A stretch of DNA of 43,837 nucleotides from Rhizobium sullae (GTDB taxonomy: Bacteria > Pseudomonadota > Alphaproteobacteria > Rhizobiales > Rhizobiaceae), in contig NZ_FWER01000061.1 of NCBI RefSeq assembly GCF_900169785.1, positions 39,266 to 83,102 on the forward strand, given 5' to 3'. How positions within the stretch are numbered: position 1 is the stretch's first letter; every line of letters begins with the position of its first letter. The position numbers were made by a program, and so were the translations under genes. This document shows positions 15,519 to 24,454 of the stretch, piece after piece. Under the pieces are notes generated by a model, which was not told where the DNA came from, did not search any database, and saw only the letters and a list, made by a program, of their open reading frames with translations.

Positions 15519-15833
15519 TTATCGGTTCCGCTCTTCAAGTATCTCGTCGTTGATGTCGCGGCCACGCGCGAACACACCTAAAATGACGACGTCATCGCCC
15601 CGGACCGAAAATGCCACGCTGACGCTTCGCCGGTAGCCGATAATCCGCAGCCCCGGGATCCGGCTATTCCGCACCGTGCCCCGCTCCGGAAACGTCCCCA
15701 GAGCTTCGATGAAGGTGATCACACCCTCAACGAAGTCGCCGGCGATACGGGTCCCGGCTTCCACTGCGATGTCAGCATAGAGTTTGTCGAGTTCGGCTTC
15801 CGTCTTCGGATGATAGATGACGCGATAAGCCAT
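15519..15833 (-). CDS. parE: RelE/ParE-family toxin
   Basis: A 104-residue basic protein with the ParE fold pattern: YHPKTEAELDKLYADIA at the start, then GDFVEGVITFIEALGTFPERGT, GLRIIGYRRSVSVAFSV and the final strand VVILGVFARGRDIN. Plasmid-type ParE proteins poison DNA gyrase; the RelE branch cuts mRNA. The arrangement with the ParD-like gene 3 bases upstream fits ParDE. Length and spacing look intact, so the pair is probably functional. Confidence 0.88.
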   Translation of the reverse strand: MAYRVIYHPKTEAELDKLYADIAVEAGTRIAGDFVEGVITFIEALGTFPERGTVRNSRIPGLRIIGYRRSVSVAFSVRGDDVVILGVFARGRDINDEILEERNR

Positions 15834-15836
15834 GCC

Positions 15837-16103
15837 CTACTTGGCTTTCGCCGCATCGTTCCGGCGCTTCGCCTCGAAATGGGCGCGAACGGTTTCGGCT
15901 GGGATGCCAAGGGCAGGGTTATTCGCCAGGTCGTCATAGCGCGCCGGGATCTCCTCGTTGAGCCAGCGTTCGCGGGCCGCCTCGCGATCCTCCAGCAGCC
16001 GCAGGCCGGCGCGGACGACCTCGCTGGCGTTGTTGTAGCGGCCGGATTCCAGCTGCTTCTTGACAAATTCCTCATAGTGATTTCCGAGTGCGACGTTCGG
16101 CAT
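15837..16103 (-). CDS. parD: ParD-family antitoxin
   Basis: An 88-residue protein starting MPNVALGNHYEEFVKKQLES. The ribbon-helix-helix segment (residues 1-45, with RYNNASEVVRAGLRLLEDRE) is typical of ParD/CopG DNA-binding antitoxins, and the charged C-terminal half would bind the toxin. The ATG at 16103 is preceded by AAGGGAAG; an in-frame extension further upstream has no ribosome site. Autoregulation from the region just upstream is expected for this family. Confidence 0.88.
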   Translation of the reverse strand: MPNVALGNHYEEFVKKQLESGRYNNASEVVRAGLRLLEDREAARERWLNEEIPARYDDLANNPALGIPAETVRAHFEAKRRNDAAKAK

Positions 16104-16437
16104 GGGCTTCCCTTTCGTTGCTGCCCAGTATGGGACAGGGGTTCCTATATGGCAATAGATGTCAATGTTGGACTGACACGGCGCCGGCCGCATTGTAGTT
16201 TTGCTGGTAGGTCGGCCATGTCTTCGCGTCTGTCGGGTCGAAGGTAGCCCCCGGCCATAGAAGACAGCTCGTCCAAAGGTAGCCACATCCAACATTTTAC
16301 TGCACGTATTGCGCGCAGCCAGATCCTCCCCTTGCCGGTGGCTCCGACGAGCCTAGATCACCACAAGACTGGGTTGCATTCGCATCGCCTTAACCCCGCC
16401 ATGAATGCCTTGCAGTTGATAATTTTCGGAAACGCTA
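16104..16437. other. intergenic region between parD and bgsB (divergent)
   Basis: This 334-base stretch must hold promoters for the toxin-antitoxin pair (minus) and for bgsBA (plus). A TTGACA lies on the minus strand near 16157-16162, but no well-spaced -10 was found. No gene was seen. Confidence 0.6.
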
Positions 16438-17670
16438 ATGATTTGGAATCACCGCATCACCCGTATTCTGGTCGGCGTATCACTGCTTGCGCTTGTGATC
16501 GTTCTTATGCTGCCCAGCCTCACTGGCTTCACAAGCCTCGATGGTACGGTGAATGCGCGATTTGCGATCGTGAACGCTCCGATCGATGGTGAGGTCGCAG
16601 AAACGCTCCCCAAAGTTGGTGCGCGCGTGTTGGCAGGAGAGCCGCTCGCCTTAATTCGCAATGCCCGCGTGAACCGCGCAATACTGACTTCGCTGCAGGC
16701 CGACCACATGACAGCCGTCGAACATGCTGCGGCGCTGAAGCGGGAACGCGATGAGCTCGTACGGCTTCGTGATCAGCTGGCTGCACGCATGGAAGTCTTT
16801 ACGCGGACAACCATTGCCGACCTGGAGCGAGAAGTTGAGATTCTAAACAAGCGGGTCAAGGTTTCCAAGGCGCAGGACAATGTCGCGCAAGTCGACTTTG
16901 ACCGGCGGCTGGCGCTCGAAGCGAAGGGTATCCTCTCGACCAAGATGGTCGAGTCCGCCCGAGCGGCCTGGGAAGCCGCGGGGGGCGAACTCGAAATCAG
17001 TGGCTTGACCGTTGCCCAGCTCGAACAAAAGCTGGAGGCGGTTCGCCAAGGAGTTTTCGTTCTCGGTGACGGCCAGAACGATGTGCCCTATTCCCGCCAG
17101 CGGCAGGATGAGGTGATTGTTCGTATCAACGATCTCAACACGCGCATCGCCGAAAACGAAACACGGGCCGCACAGGTGCAAAAGCAGCTGATTGAGGAGG
17201 AAAACCGCGTCCGCAGTCTCACTTCGGCATCAGTTCCATCGCCTTTCGATGGAGTCGTATGGAGTAGCAACGTCGTCAACGGCTCGAACGTCATTCTCAA
17301 TAACGAGCTGATGCGTATCCTCGACTGCAGCGATCTTTTCGTCGATATCCTGGTTCCGGAGGTCGATTACCAAGAGATTTATCCTGGCCTTGCTGCAGAG
17401 GTGCGCTTGTTAGGCGCTGGCGACGTCTTCAAAGGCGTGGTCCTGTCGGTAAGAGGCAGCGCCGCGGTCGCCGAGAAGGATACGCTGGCAGCAAATCAGC
17501 CCGAAACAGCCAAACGCAACGATCGAATCCGCGTGGGCATGACTCCTTCCGCTCTCAATACGGATTTTGCGAACTTTTGCCAGGTGGGGCGTTCTGTTCA
17601 GGTGCGCCTGCCCAAACCTAACATCCGCATATGGAACTGGGTGGAAGGCCTGTGGTTCAGTATCTCATAG
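16438..17670 (+). CDS. bgsB: HlyD-type membrane-fusion protein of the beta-glucan synthase pair
   Basis: A 410-residue protein. One membrane helix is at residues 9-27, then a short lipoyl-like segment (IVNAPIDGEVAETLPKVGA), a long coiled-coil region (about 85-250, rich in Glu, Arg and Leu heptads) and a C-terminal barrel half (SPFDGVVWSSNVVNGSNV). That order is typical of periplasmic adaptor proteins. It overlaps the glycosyltransferase gene by 40 bases. In Sinorhizobium meliloti the bgsBA operon pairs a membrane-fusion-like protein with the mixed-linkage (1-3)(1-4)-beta-glucan synthase, and this pair matches that layout. BgsB probably guides the nascent glucan across the envelope. Identity with bgsB is inferred from architecture and partner. 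Confidence 0.75.
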   Translation: MIWNHRITRILVGVSLLALVIVLMLPSLTGFTSLDGTVNARFAIVNAPIDGEVAETLPKVGARVLAGEPLALIRNARVNRAILTSLQADHMTAVEHAAALKRERDELVRLRDQLAARMEVFTRTTIADLEREVEILNKRVKVSKAQDNVAQVDFDRRLALEAKGILSTKMVESARAAWEAAGGELEISGLTVAQLEQKLEAVRQGVFVLGDGQNDVPYSRQRQDEVIVRINDLNTRIAENETRAAQVQKQLIEEENRVRSLTSASVPSPFDGVVWSSNVVNGSNVILNNELMRILDCSDLFVDILVPEVDYQEIYPGLAAEVRLLGAGDVFKGVVLSVRGSAAVAEKDTLAANQPETAKRNDRIRVGMTPSALNTDFANFCQVGRSVQVRLPKPNIRIWNWVEGLWFSIS

Positions 17671-19646
17671 CACTGGCGCCGACGTTTTTGGTCTTGGCGT
17701 TCTTTTTGCTTGGGCCTTTCAACTGGTCGCGTAACCATAGCTGGACCCGCGCAATCACATGCGCTGTCGTTGGCGCCATTGCATTGCGCTATATACTCTG
17801 GCGGTTATTCGAGACGGTACTTCCTTATCCCAACGATGGCCCCAACTTCTACTGGGTCTGGTTTCTGTTCATCGTAGAAATTCTCGCGTTCTTCGAAGTC
17901 GTCCTCTTCCTGGTCTTGATGAGTCGATACGTGGACCGGAGCGCAGAAGCGGACAGGCTCGCGCGAGACTTCTTTAGAGGTGACGAGGAACAATTACCCA
18001 CGGTGGATGTGTTCATTCCTACCTACAACGAGCCGCTCGACGTCCTGGAAAGGACGATTATAGGGGCGCTTGCGCTCGATTATCCGCAACACAAGCTGAA
18101 AGTCTACGTGCTCGACGATCAGCGTCGTGATTGGCTTAAGGCGTATTGCAAGGAGAGGGGAGCAATCCACGTCACACGGCCCGACAACAGCCATGCCAAA
18201 GCCGGAAACATGAACAACGGTCTGAAGGTCAGCTCCGGCGACTTCATCGCGATATTCGATGCTGACTTCGTGCCCTATCATCACTTCCTGCGCCGCACGC
18301 TTCCCTTCTTTTCCGATGCAACCATCGGCATCGTTCAAACGCCGCAGCATTTCTTCAATGCCGATCCGGTGCAGACAAATCTCGGTCTCGAAAATATCTG
18401 GCCGGACGAGCAGCGTTTGTTTTTTGACGAAATTGCACCGAGCCGAGATATCTGGGACGTCAGTTTCTGCTGTGGGTCATGCTCGATCGCGCGACGCAAG
18501 GCGATCGATGCGATTGGGGGTTTTCCGACGGAATCCATCACAGAGGATTTGTTGACCACCCTTTCCATGCTCAACAAGGGTTACAAGACCCGTTACCTGA
18601 ATGAGCGCCTGTCGATGGGATTGGCCGCTGAGAATTTGACTGGCTATTTCGTACAGCGCGAGCGCTGGTGTCGGGGGGGAATTCAAACACTCTATCTTCA
18701 CAACGGCCCACTACGCGGCCCTGGTCTCTCGCTTTTTCAACGCATCATGTTCCTTCCGCTGTCGTGGTTGGTGCAGTATCTGGTGCGCTTTACGATATTG
18801 ATCATCCCGATCATATATCTCTGGTTGGGCTTGCTGCCGCTCTACTTCACCAACGCTGCGGATTATATCTCCAATCAGGTGCCGTTGCTGACGGCCTATT
18901 TCCTCTTGATGCTCTGGATAACACCGACGCGGTATTTGCCCGTCGTATCGAGTGCCGTCGGAGCCTTTGCGACGTTTCGGATGTTGCCAACCGTTATTTC
19001 CAGTGTGGTGCGTCCCTTCGGCAAACCGTTCAGGGTGACCCCGAAGGGCAGCGGCAACGAGGCGATCGGATTTGATGGATACAGCTTTGCCTGGATAGCA
19101 GTGTTGATCTTGGCGACGGCCATCGGTCTTGTCATCAATATTGTGCCTGAGACCTCCCATGTCGAGGCGCAATTCTCGCCGATTGCGGCTTGTTGGTCGG
19201 GCATCAACATTGTCGTTCTCGCAATCGCGTCCTTGATCTGCTTCGAAAAACCGCGACGGCTCTTCAATGCGTTCAAACTTGATGAAGAGGTTCACGTCGA
19301 CGGCGTTCCCGGCCGCATGGTCAGTCTGGCGCTCGACAAGGCAGTCGTTGCCGTGCCGACAAAGACGCGCTTTGCATCTGCCGATGTCACGCTGTCGCTC
19401 GAGGGTTTTTCACCCTTCAAAACGGAACTAAGGATGGTCACTCAAAGACGAAGGAGCGTTGCTCGCCCTGGCGACAAGGAGGCCTTCTACCTGCACCTCC
19501 ATTTCGATCTTAGCGGGTCGGCCCGCGATAAGATGATCGTCAAGCTTTATACCGGGCGTTACTCCCAGGACGTTCGTGACATTGACAAAGTCGCTGTCTC
19601 GATCAACCTACTGCTTCGGACATTCGGTCGAACCCGGACGCTTTGA
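17631..19646 (+). CDS. bgsA: family GT2 processive beta-glucan synthase
   Basis: A 671-residue inner-membrane synthase. Helices precede and follow a cytosolic GT2 domain with the processive-synthase motifs: Asp162-Asp163, Asp210-x-Asp212 (DAD), Thr304-Glu305-Asp306 (TED) and QRERW (342-346). About 130 residues form a C-terminal cytosolic tail. The tail has no PilZ signature (R-x-x-x-R with D-x-S-x-x-G), as reported for S. meliloti BgsA, whose tail nevertheless binds c-di-GMP and switches the enzyme on. The likely product is a mixed-linkage beta-glucan used in aggregation and attachment. It could instead be a related curdlan- or cellulose-type synthase. The start within the end of bgsB implies coupled translation. 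Confidence 0.8.
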   Translation: MELGGRPVVQYLIALAPTFLVLAFFLLGPFNWSRNHSWTRAITCAVVGAIALRYILWRLFETVLPYPNDGPNFYWVWFLFIVEILAFFEVVLFLVLMSRYVDRSAEADRLARDFFRGDEEQLPTVDVFIPTYNEPLDVLERTIIGALALDYPQHKLKVYVLDDQRRDWLKAYCKERGAIHVTRPDNSHAKAGNMNNGLKVSSGDFIAIFDADFVPYHHFLRRTLPFFSDATIGIVQTPQHFFNADPVQTNLGLENIWPDEQRLFFDEIAPSRDIWDVSFCCGSCSIARRKAIDAIGGFPTESITEDLLTTLSMLNKGYKTRYLNERLSMGLAAENLTGYFVQRERWCRGGIQTLYLHNGPLRGPGLSLFQRIMFLPLSWLVQYLVRFTILIIPIIYLWLGLLPLYFTNAADYISNQVPLLTAYFLLMLWITPTRYLPVVSSAVGAFATFRMLPTVISSVVRPFGKPFRVTPKGSGNEAIGFDGYSFAWIAVLILATAIGLVINIVPETSHVEAQFSPIAACWSGINIVVLAIASLICFEKPRRLFNAFKLDEEVHVDGVPGRMVSLALDKAVVAVPTKTRFASADVTLSLEGFSPFKTELRMVTQRRRSVARPGDKEAFYLHLHFDLSGSARDKMIVKLYTGRYSQDVRDIDKVAVSINLLLRTFGRTRTL

Positions 19647-20122
19647 GGGTGATGTTTCTCGGCTCGCCTCGTCAAGAGCGGTGACAGTCGGTGGACCCGA
19701 TATCGGTTACTTGAAAAATCCAAGGAACCGAAGACTCCGGCCTACCCGATGCGTGCGAGGGGATCGCTATCCCTCTTACCGAACCTGGCGCTGCAATATG
19801 CAACTAGATCGGAAAATGCCCGACGCCGCGCTATTTATGCGCGCCCACTCCAGCGCTGAAAATGTGATTATTTCGCCTCATGATTTTATCTTGCAACGTA
19901 AAAATTCTCTGATAAGCTGTATTCATATTTCCTTATACGACTAGCAAAAGGCCGCCAGTAGGCGGCGTACAATGCTGAATTGATCGGCCGGGCAACGCTC
20001 GGCGAACAAGGCCGCAACGCGTTGAAGTGCAGAGCCGGAAGCCGGCCTGAACTGCTTCCCGGCACCTCGTAGGACTTTGCCACACTGAAGTTTCAGGCTG
20101 CGCTGCTTGAGAGGAGATACCC
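19647..20122. other. intergenic region after bgsA, leader of the RTX gene
   Basis: This 476-base stretch has no convincing gene. A small hairpin GCCGCC-AGTA-GGCGGC lies at 19951-19966. AT-rich sequence around 19860-19940 is the likeliest place for the promoter of the RTX gene, whose ribosome site GAGAGGAG precedes the ATG at 20123. Confidence 0.5.
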
Positions 20123-22312
20123 ATGGCAGAAAGCGCGATTGTCGGGGGTTCTGGCCCCGATGTGTTCTATGACGATAATGGGCGGAACACGTTCGATGGC
20201 GGCGGGGGAGTGGACACCGCAAGCTACAGCCGGTCCTCGCACGGGGTCATTGCCGATCTCGAATCCGGGCACGCCTATAAATTGCTCGCGATATTGCCTT
20301 TTGGCGATTCCATCACTTACGGCGTGATCGGCAGCACCACCAATACCGAGAGCGGTGGATATCGCAAATTCATGCTAGATCGACTGCATGCCCTCAACGT
20401 CCAGATCGACCTCGTCGGTTCGCTGTCCAACGGTCCCGCTGATATGGAAGACCGTGATCACGAAGGACATCGCAATTGGACGCTCAACCAGTTGAATAGC
20501 ATCGATGCAAGCGTCCTGGCAGCGACCCGGCCGGATGCCGTGCTGCTGATCGCCGGCACCAATGACAGCTCGACCGACAGCGTGCAGACGATGCTACAGG
20601 ATCTGCGCGATCTGTTGCTCAGCCTTACGTCTCAAAACTCCAGCTCGACGGTCTTCGTCGGTTCCTTGCCTCCGGTTCGCGTCGGCCAGCAGTCGCAGGA
20701 GCGGGCCGACCGGGTCGACGCTTATAACGACGCAATGCCTGAGCTCATCGAAGAACTGGCCGCACAGGGGCGCAAGGTGGTTTTCGTCGATATGCGCGGC
20801 CTGACGCCCGATGACATAACGGCGCCGCCGCAAGATAGCGGATTGCACCCGACGGCCGGAGGCTACGAGAAAATTGCTTCGTACTGGCTGGACGCGCTGG
20901 AGCAGCATTTCGGCTTGAGCGAGACGGGCATCGGAACCGATCGCGATAGCTTCATCAGCATAGAGAACCTCACCGGCTCTTCCTTTGTCGACCAGCTGAG
21001 CGGTGACGGCGGAGCCAACACCTTGGACGGCCTCGGCGGGGATGACCTGCTTCAGGGGCGGGGCGGCGGCGACGTGCTGATCGGTGGAACAGGCGCCGAC
21101 ACGCTGATCGGCGGGGCGGGCGACGATGTCTACTATGTTGACAATTCCGGAGACAAGACGACTGAAGAGGCTGGCGGTGGTGCCGATGAAGTGCACGCCT
21201 ACCTCAACTGGACGCTTGCCGATCATGTCGAAAACCTGTTCCTGAGGTCGGCTGCCAACCTGGCAGGTGCCGGCAATGCCAGCGCCAATAGGATCATCGG
21301 CAATAGCGGCGCGAACAGGATCGAGGGGCTCGGCGGCGGCGACACCCTCGACGGTCGTGGCGGAGCCGACCGGATCATCGGCGGCGCCGCCAACGACATC
21401 CTGACGGGTGGGGCCGGCGACGATAGGTTCGTCTACGCCATCGGCGACGGCCACGACGTCATCACCGATTTTGACCTTTCCGGCAACGATACCCTGGAGA
21501 TTGCCGGTTATCAAAGCTACAGCGAGCTCCGCCAGGTAGGCGCCGATACGCTGGTCGTCTTTTCCAGCAGTGACACGCTGCTTCTGAAAGGGGTGGACAG
21601 CACCTTCATGAGCGCTCAGGACTTCATCTGGGTCTCACCCGCCGATGCCGATCAACTTCCGCCCGGGGCGATCGTCGGAGATTCCGGAGACAATACACTC
21701 AAGGGGAGCAGCGGTGCTGACCACATCGACGGAATGGGTGGAACCGACGTCATGGAAGGAAAAGCGGGAGCCGATACGCTTGTCGGTGGCACCGGCAATG
21801 ACGGCTATTACGTCGAGAACATCGACGACCAGACCATCGAAGAGCCGGACGGCGGGATTGACGAAACCCACGCCTATGTGAACCGGACACTGACCGACAA
21901 TATTGAAAGCTTGTTTTTGAGGTCGTCTGCCAATCTCAATGGCCAGGGCAATGCGTTGGCCAACACGATCACCGGTAACAGCGGCGCCAATAGGCTCGAG
22001 GGCCGCGGCGGCAACGACATGCTGGACGGGCGCGGCGGTAACGACCGCCTGGTGGGCGGCATTGGCAGCGATATCCTGACGGGCGGGACGGGTGGCGACA
22101 TCTTCGTCTTCAGTGCCAGCGACGGTCGCGATGCAATCACGGATTTCAACACAGCGGGCGACGATCTCGTGGAGATTTCCGGATACCTTGCCTATGAGGA
22201 ACTGCGCCAGCTCGAAGACGATACGCTCGTGGTCCTCTCCGACAGCGACTCGCTGTTGTTGAAAGCTGTGATTTCGTCGAACCTTTCGGTGGGCGATTTT
22301 CTGTTCGTGTAA
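20123..22312 (+). CDS. secreted RTX Ca-binding protein with inserted SGNH (GDSL) hydrolase domain
   Basis: A 729-residue acidic protein without a Sec signal, as expected of type I secretion substrates. Residues 1-50 hold degenerate RTX repeats. Residues about 53-262 form an SGNH hydrolase: GDSITYG with Ser63, Gly99, GTND (145-148, Asn147) and the Asp238 / His242 pair in DSGLHPT. Then come two copies of a module of about 220 residues (near 282-505 and 515-729). Each has GGxGxDxLx nonapeptides, a stretch ending in ENLFLRSAANL or ESLFLRSSANL, more nonapeptides, and an ITDF segment, so an internal duplication is evident. SGNH enzymes remove acyl groups from sugars or lipids. Standing between the glucan synthase and an acyltransferase, it may de-acylate a surface glycan. 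No type I secretion genes are in the window. Confidence 0.85.
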   Translation: MAESAIVGGSGPDVFYDDNGRNTFDGGGGVDTASYSRSSHGVIADLESGHAYKLLAILPFGDSITYGVIGSTTNTESGGYRKFMLDRLHALNVQIDLVGSLSNGPADMEDRDHEGHRNWTLNQLNSIDASVLAATRPDAVLLIAGTNDSSTDSVQTMLQDLRDLLLSLTSQNSSSTVFVGSLPPVRVGQQSQERADRVDAYNDAMPELIEELAAQGRKVVFVDMRGLTPDDITAPPQDSGLHPTAGGYEKIASYWLDALEQHFGLSETGIGTDRDSFISIENLTGSSFVDQLSGDGGANTLDGLGGDDLLQGRGGGDVLIGGTGADTLIGGAGDDVYYVDNSGDKTTEEAGGGADEVHAYLNWTLADHVENLFLRSAANLAGAGNASANRIIGNSGANRIEGLGGGDTLDGRGGADRIIGGAANDILTGGAGDDRFVYAIGDGHDVITDFDLSGNDTLEIAGYQSYSELRQVGADTLVVFSSSDTLLLKGVDSTFMSAQDFIWVSPADADQLPPGAIVGDSGDNTLKGSSGADHIDGMGGTDVMEGKAGADTLVGGTGNDGYYVENIDDQTIEEPDGGIDETHAYVNRTLTDNIESLFLRSSANLNGQGNALANTITGNSGANRLEGRGGNDMLDGRGGNDRLVGGIGSDILTGGTGGDIFVFSASDGRDAITDFNTAGDDLVEISGYLAYEELRQLEDDTLVVLSDSDSLLLKAVISSNLSVGDFLFV

Positions 22313-22424
22313 ACATGCCCGTACGATCAACAATTGGGGGTTGTCATCGATCTTTTGCTGTGCACAATGGTTCTTGAAAGAGCCGATCGATTGGGCTGGT
22401 CGATCGGGCCACTGGAGGCTAACA

Positions 22425-23465
22425 ATGCGCCAGACTTGGCTCGACGTCGCCAAAGGCGTGGGCATCGTCCTCGTCGTCCTCGCCCACGTTCTCACCCACA
22501 GCAAATGGCAATGGGCACCAGGGGTCTATTTTGCGATCGCCCTCTTCTATATGCCGTTTTTCTTCGTTATCTCCGGCTATCTCTTCACGGTGTCCGATCG
22601 AAAGGTTCTGCTTTCGAAGCGGGTGAGGGGCCTCTTGATCCCCTACGTGGCCTTTCTTGGCCTTGTCATCGCGGGCTTGCTGCTCGTCGATCTCTTTCGA
22701 GGTGAAGTACCGGCGCCATGGCAAATCAGGGAACTCATGACGAACGCGATTTGGGGTGGGAGGTACCTGACCCGCGAACTCGGCGTTTTCTGGTTCGTGA
22801 CCTGTCTCTTTGCGACCCAGATTCTCTACAACGAGGTTGCGCTCAGAACCGCCGGGCCGACCGACCCAGCCATGCTGATCTTCGTGGCCGGTTCCGTCGT
22901 CCTCGCCTATGTCATCCAGGCCTATTGGCCGGATGTGCGCTCACCTCTCGCGCTGACCAATGTCCCGCTCGCCATCGGCGCCTTCTGGTTCGGGCATGTC
23001 CTGCGAGAACGTCGTATTAGCGCGAATGCAATTGCTGTGGCCGCGATTGCAGTTTTCGGGATCTCAATCGCCGCTGCCTGGGCGGGCGCCGACTTTGCGG
23101 TCACCATGAAAGCCACCAAATACGGTCCACCGATCCTCGGTCTGCTGCTCGCTTTGGCCATCTCAGTCACCGTGCTCAGCGTCATTCGTTTGGTCTCCAC
23201 GCCAAACGTTCCGGTCGCGCCGGTTGCGGAGCTCGGCAGAGCTTCGCTGGTCATCATGTTCGGCCACCAGTTCGTTCATTTCACGCTGCGCGATTCAGGG
23301 GTGTCATCCGAGGTGACTTTGACCGTCCTGTCCGTCGGGCTGCCTTACCTCCTCTATCGCCTCCTGAAGTCATCGGCGGTCCTCTCCCCCTGGTTCCTGG
23401 GGCATGGCTCTCTGTCGCTTAGCGTCGATCATATGAAGCGCAGCCTTGCTGGCCGGGCGAGATGA
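22425..23465 (+). CDS. membrane acyltransferase, acyltransferase-3 family
   Basis: A 346-residue protein with about ten hydrophobic helices. The opening TWLDVAKGVGIVLVVLAHVL with its conserved His, and FFFVISGYLF, are marks of the family that includes ExoH/ExoZ and NolL and puts acetyl, succinyl or other acyl groups on carbohydrates. The ATG at 22425 is chosen for GGAGG 6 bases before it; in-frame codons upstream would add a segment that does not fit the family. It lies about 110 bases after the RTX-SGNH gene, so acyl addition and removal functions are side by side. Confidence 0.85.
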   Translation: MRQTWLDVAKGVGIVLVVLAHVLTHSKWQWAPGVYFAIALFYMPFFFVISGYLFTVSDRKVLLSKRVRGLLIPYVAFLGLVIAGLLLVDLFRGEVPAPWQIRELMTNAIWGGRYLTRELGVFWFVTCLFATQILYNEVALRTAGPTDPAMLIFVAGSVVLAYVIQAYWPDVRSPLALTNVPLAIGAFWFGHVLRERRISANAIAVAAIAVFGISIAAAWAGADFAVTMKATKYGPPILGLLLALAISVTVLSVIRLVSTPNVPVAPVAELGRASLVIMFGHQFVHFTLRDSGVSSEVTLTVLSVGLPYLLYRLLKSSAVLSPWFLGHGSLSLSVDHMKRSLAGRAR

Positions 23466-23515
23466 GTTTCGCGGTCGCCTAAATACAACCGCAGGGGATA
23501 AATTTACTTGATTCC

Positions 23516-23553
23516 GCACCAGATTTGAGCGAAATTGTGCATCGCACCAGATT
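23516..23553. repeat. short direct repeat GCACCAGATT
   Basis: The 10-base word GCACCAGATT occurs twice, starting near 23516 and 23544, in the 200-base gap between the acyltransferase gene and the small membrane peptide gene. It may be a protein-binding site or chance. Confidence 0.25.
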
Positions 23554-23667
23554 GGCGACGGGCGGCTTAGGGCCGTTGGTAACGAATTTGTGGTCGCGCT
23601 TGGTCCCTGTGTGTCCGTTGGTCGTCAATGAAGCAAGTCAAATGACGTGAACCCAGCAAGGGAACGA

Positions 23668-23862
23668 ATGAGAATGCTTCGAGACATGCCTGTTTACAAA
23701 AAGCTCATCGCACTTGGCGTCGTCGGTCTGGCGGCGGTCGGGGTCTTCGATGCGCTTGTCAACTTGCCCGTCGTTTCCGGCTGTACATTCTACGGCGAAT
23801 GCACCTTGGGCGACGCCTCGACGCCGCCCACGGATCCAGGCATCGACCCGGTGGCCCAATGA
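23668..23862 (+). CDS. small membrane-anchored peptide with a periplasmic Cys pair
   Basis: A 64-residue protein with one hydrophobic segment (LIALGVVGLAAVGVFDALVNL) followed by VSGCTFYGEC and a Pro/Asp-rich tail. The two cysteines would face the periplasm if the positive N-terminus (YKK) stays inside. The ATG at 23668 has AAGGGA just upstream. Its stop overlaps the start of the DCC-family gene as ATGA, so the two are made together. No family was recognised; a substrate or partner of the DCC protein is possible. Confidence 0.6.
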   Translation: MRMLRDMPVYKKLIALGVVGLAAVGVFDALVNLPVVSGCTFYGECTLGDASTPPTDPGIDPVAQ

Positions 23863-24281
23863 CCGCGCCCGCGAAAATGGCGCTCATCGTCTATGATGGC
23901 GATTGCGTCTTTTGCCAGAGCTATGTTCGCTTCATGCGATTGCGTGAAACCGTGGGGCCGGTCGAACTGCTCGATGCCCGTTCCGGTGATCCGCGCGTTG
24001 CGAGCTTCCAACGCGAGGGCTATGACCTGAACGAAGGGATGCTCTTCGTCTTCGAAGATCGCGTCTACCATGGCGACGAAGCCGTCAACCTTTTGGCGAT
24101 CCTCAGTTCCTCTTCGTCGCTGTTCAGTTGGCTCAACCGTGCGATCCTTTCCAACAGGACAGCCGCAAAGCTGATCTATCCCGCACTCAAGTTCGGCCGC
24201 CGCGTGACGCTGCGACTGCGCGGCCGGTCGCTTCTTCCCGCCGATCTGGACCAGTCCCCCGATCCGGGCAAGGGCTGGTGA
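23859..24281 (+). CDS. DCC-family (DUF393) thiol-disulfide-type protein
   Basis: A 140-residue protein. The N-terminal motif is YDGDCVFCQSYVRFM, the D-x-x-C-x-x-C that defines the DCC family (thioredoxin-like), followed by LLDARSGDPRV, EGMLFVFEDRVYHGDEAVNLLA and a basic C-terminus. The redox role of this family is predicted rather than established. DCC domains often occur next to, or fused with, HTTM membrane proteins; one is encoded convergently just downstream. The start is set by the ATGA overlap with the small peptide gene. Confidence 0.85.
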   Translation: MTAPAKMALIVYDGDCVFCQSYVRFMRLRETVGPVELLDARSGDPRVASFQREGYDLNEGMLFVFEDRVYHGDEAVNLLAILSSSSSLFSWLNRAILSNRTAAKLIYPALKFGRRVTLRLRGRSLLPADLDQSPDPGKGW

Positions 24282-24417
24282 ACCGACACGATTGCCCCGA
24301 TCCACGATCCGGAAAGCTTGACGGTGCCAGCCGGATTTGCCTTCACCGGATGGAACGCGACGGTGGGTGCCTTTCCGGCCGCGTCCTGCTTAAAAACTAT
24401 CAGAATGGATCGCGTTT

Positions 24418-24448
24418 ATGACTTTGGGCCGATTCGGCCCAAAGTCAT
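24418..24448. terminator. strong hairpin between convergent genes
   Basis: ATGACTTTGGGCC (24418-24430) and GGCCCAAAGTCAT (24436-24448) form a perfect 13-base stem, 14 with the inner G-C pair, around a tiny loop. It lies between the convergent DCC and HTTM genes, so it probably ends both transcripts, although neither side has a run of T. It could also be a dispersed repeat. Confidence 0.6.
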
Positions 24449-24454
24449 CCTGAT

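Noticed and set aside
19515..19646. PilZ domain at the C-terminus of the beta-glucan synthase
   Set aside because: Neither the R-x-x-x-R nor the D-x-S-x-x-G motif is present; the tail is better compared with the non-PilZ c-di-GMP-binding tail of BgsA.
19951..19966. GC-rich hairpin after bgsA as a terminator
   Set aside because: In the plus direction no T run follows; the T run is only on the minus strand, where no gene ends.
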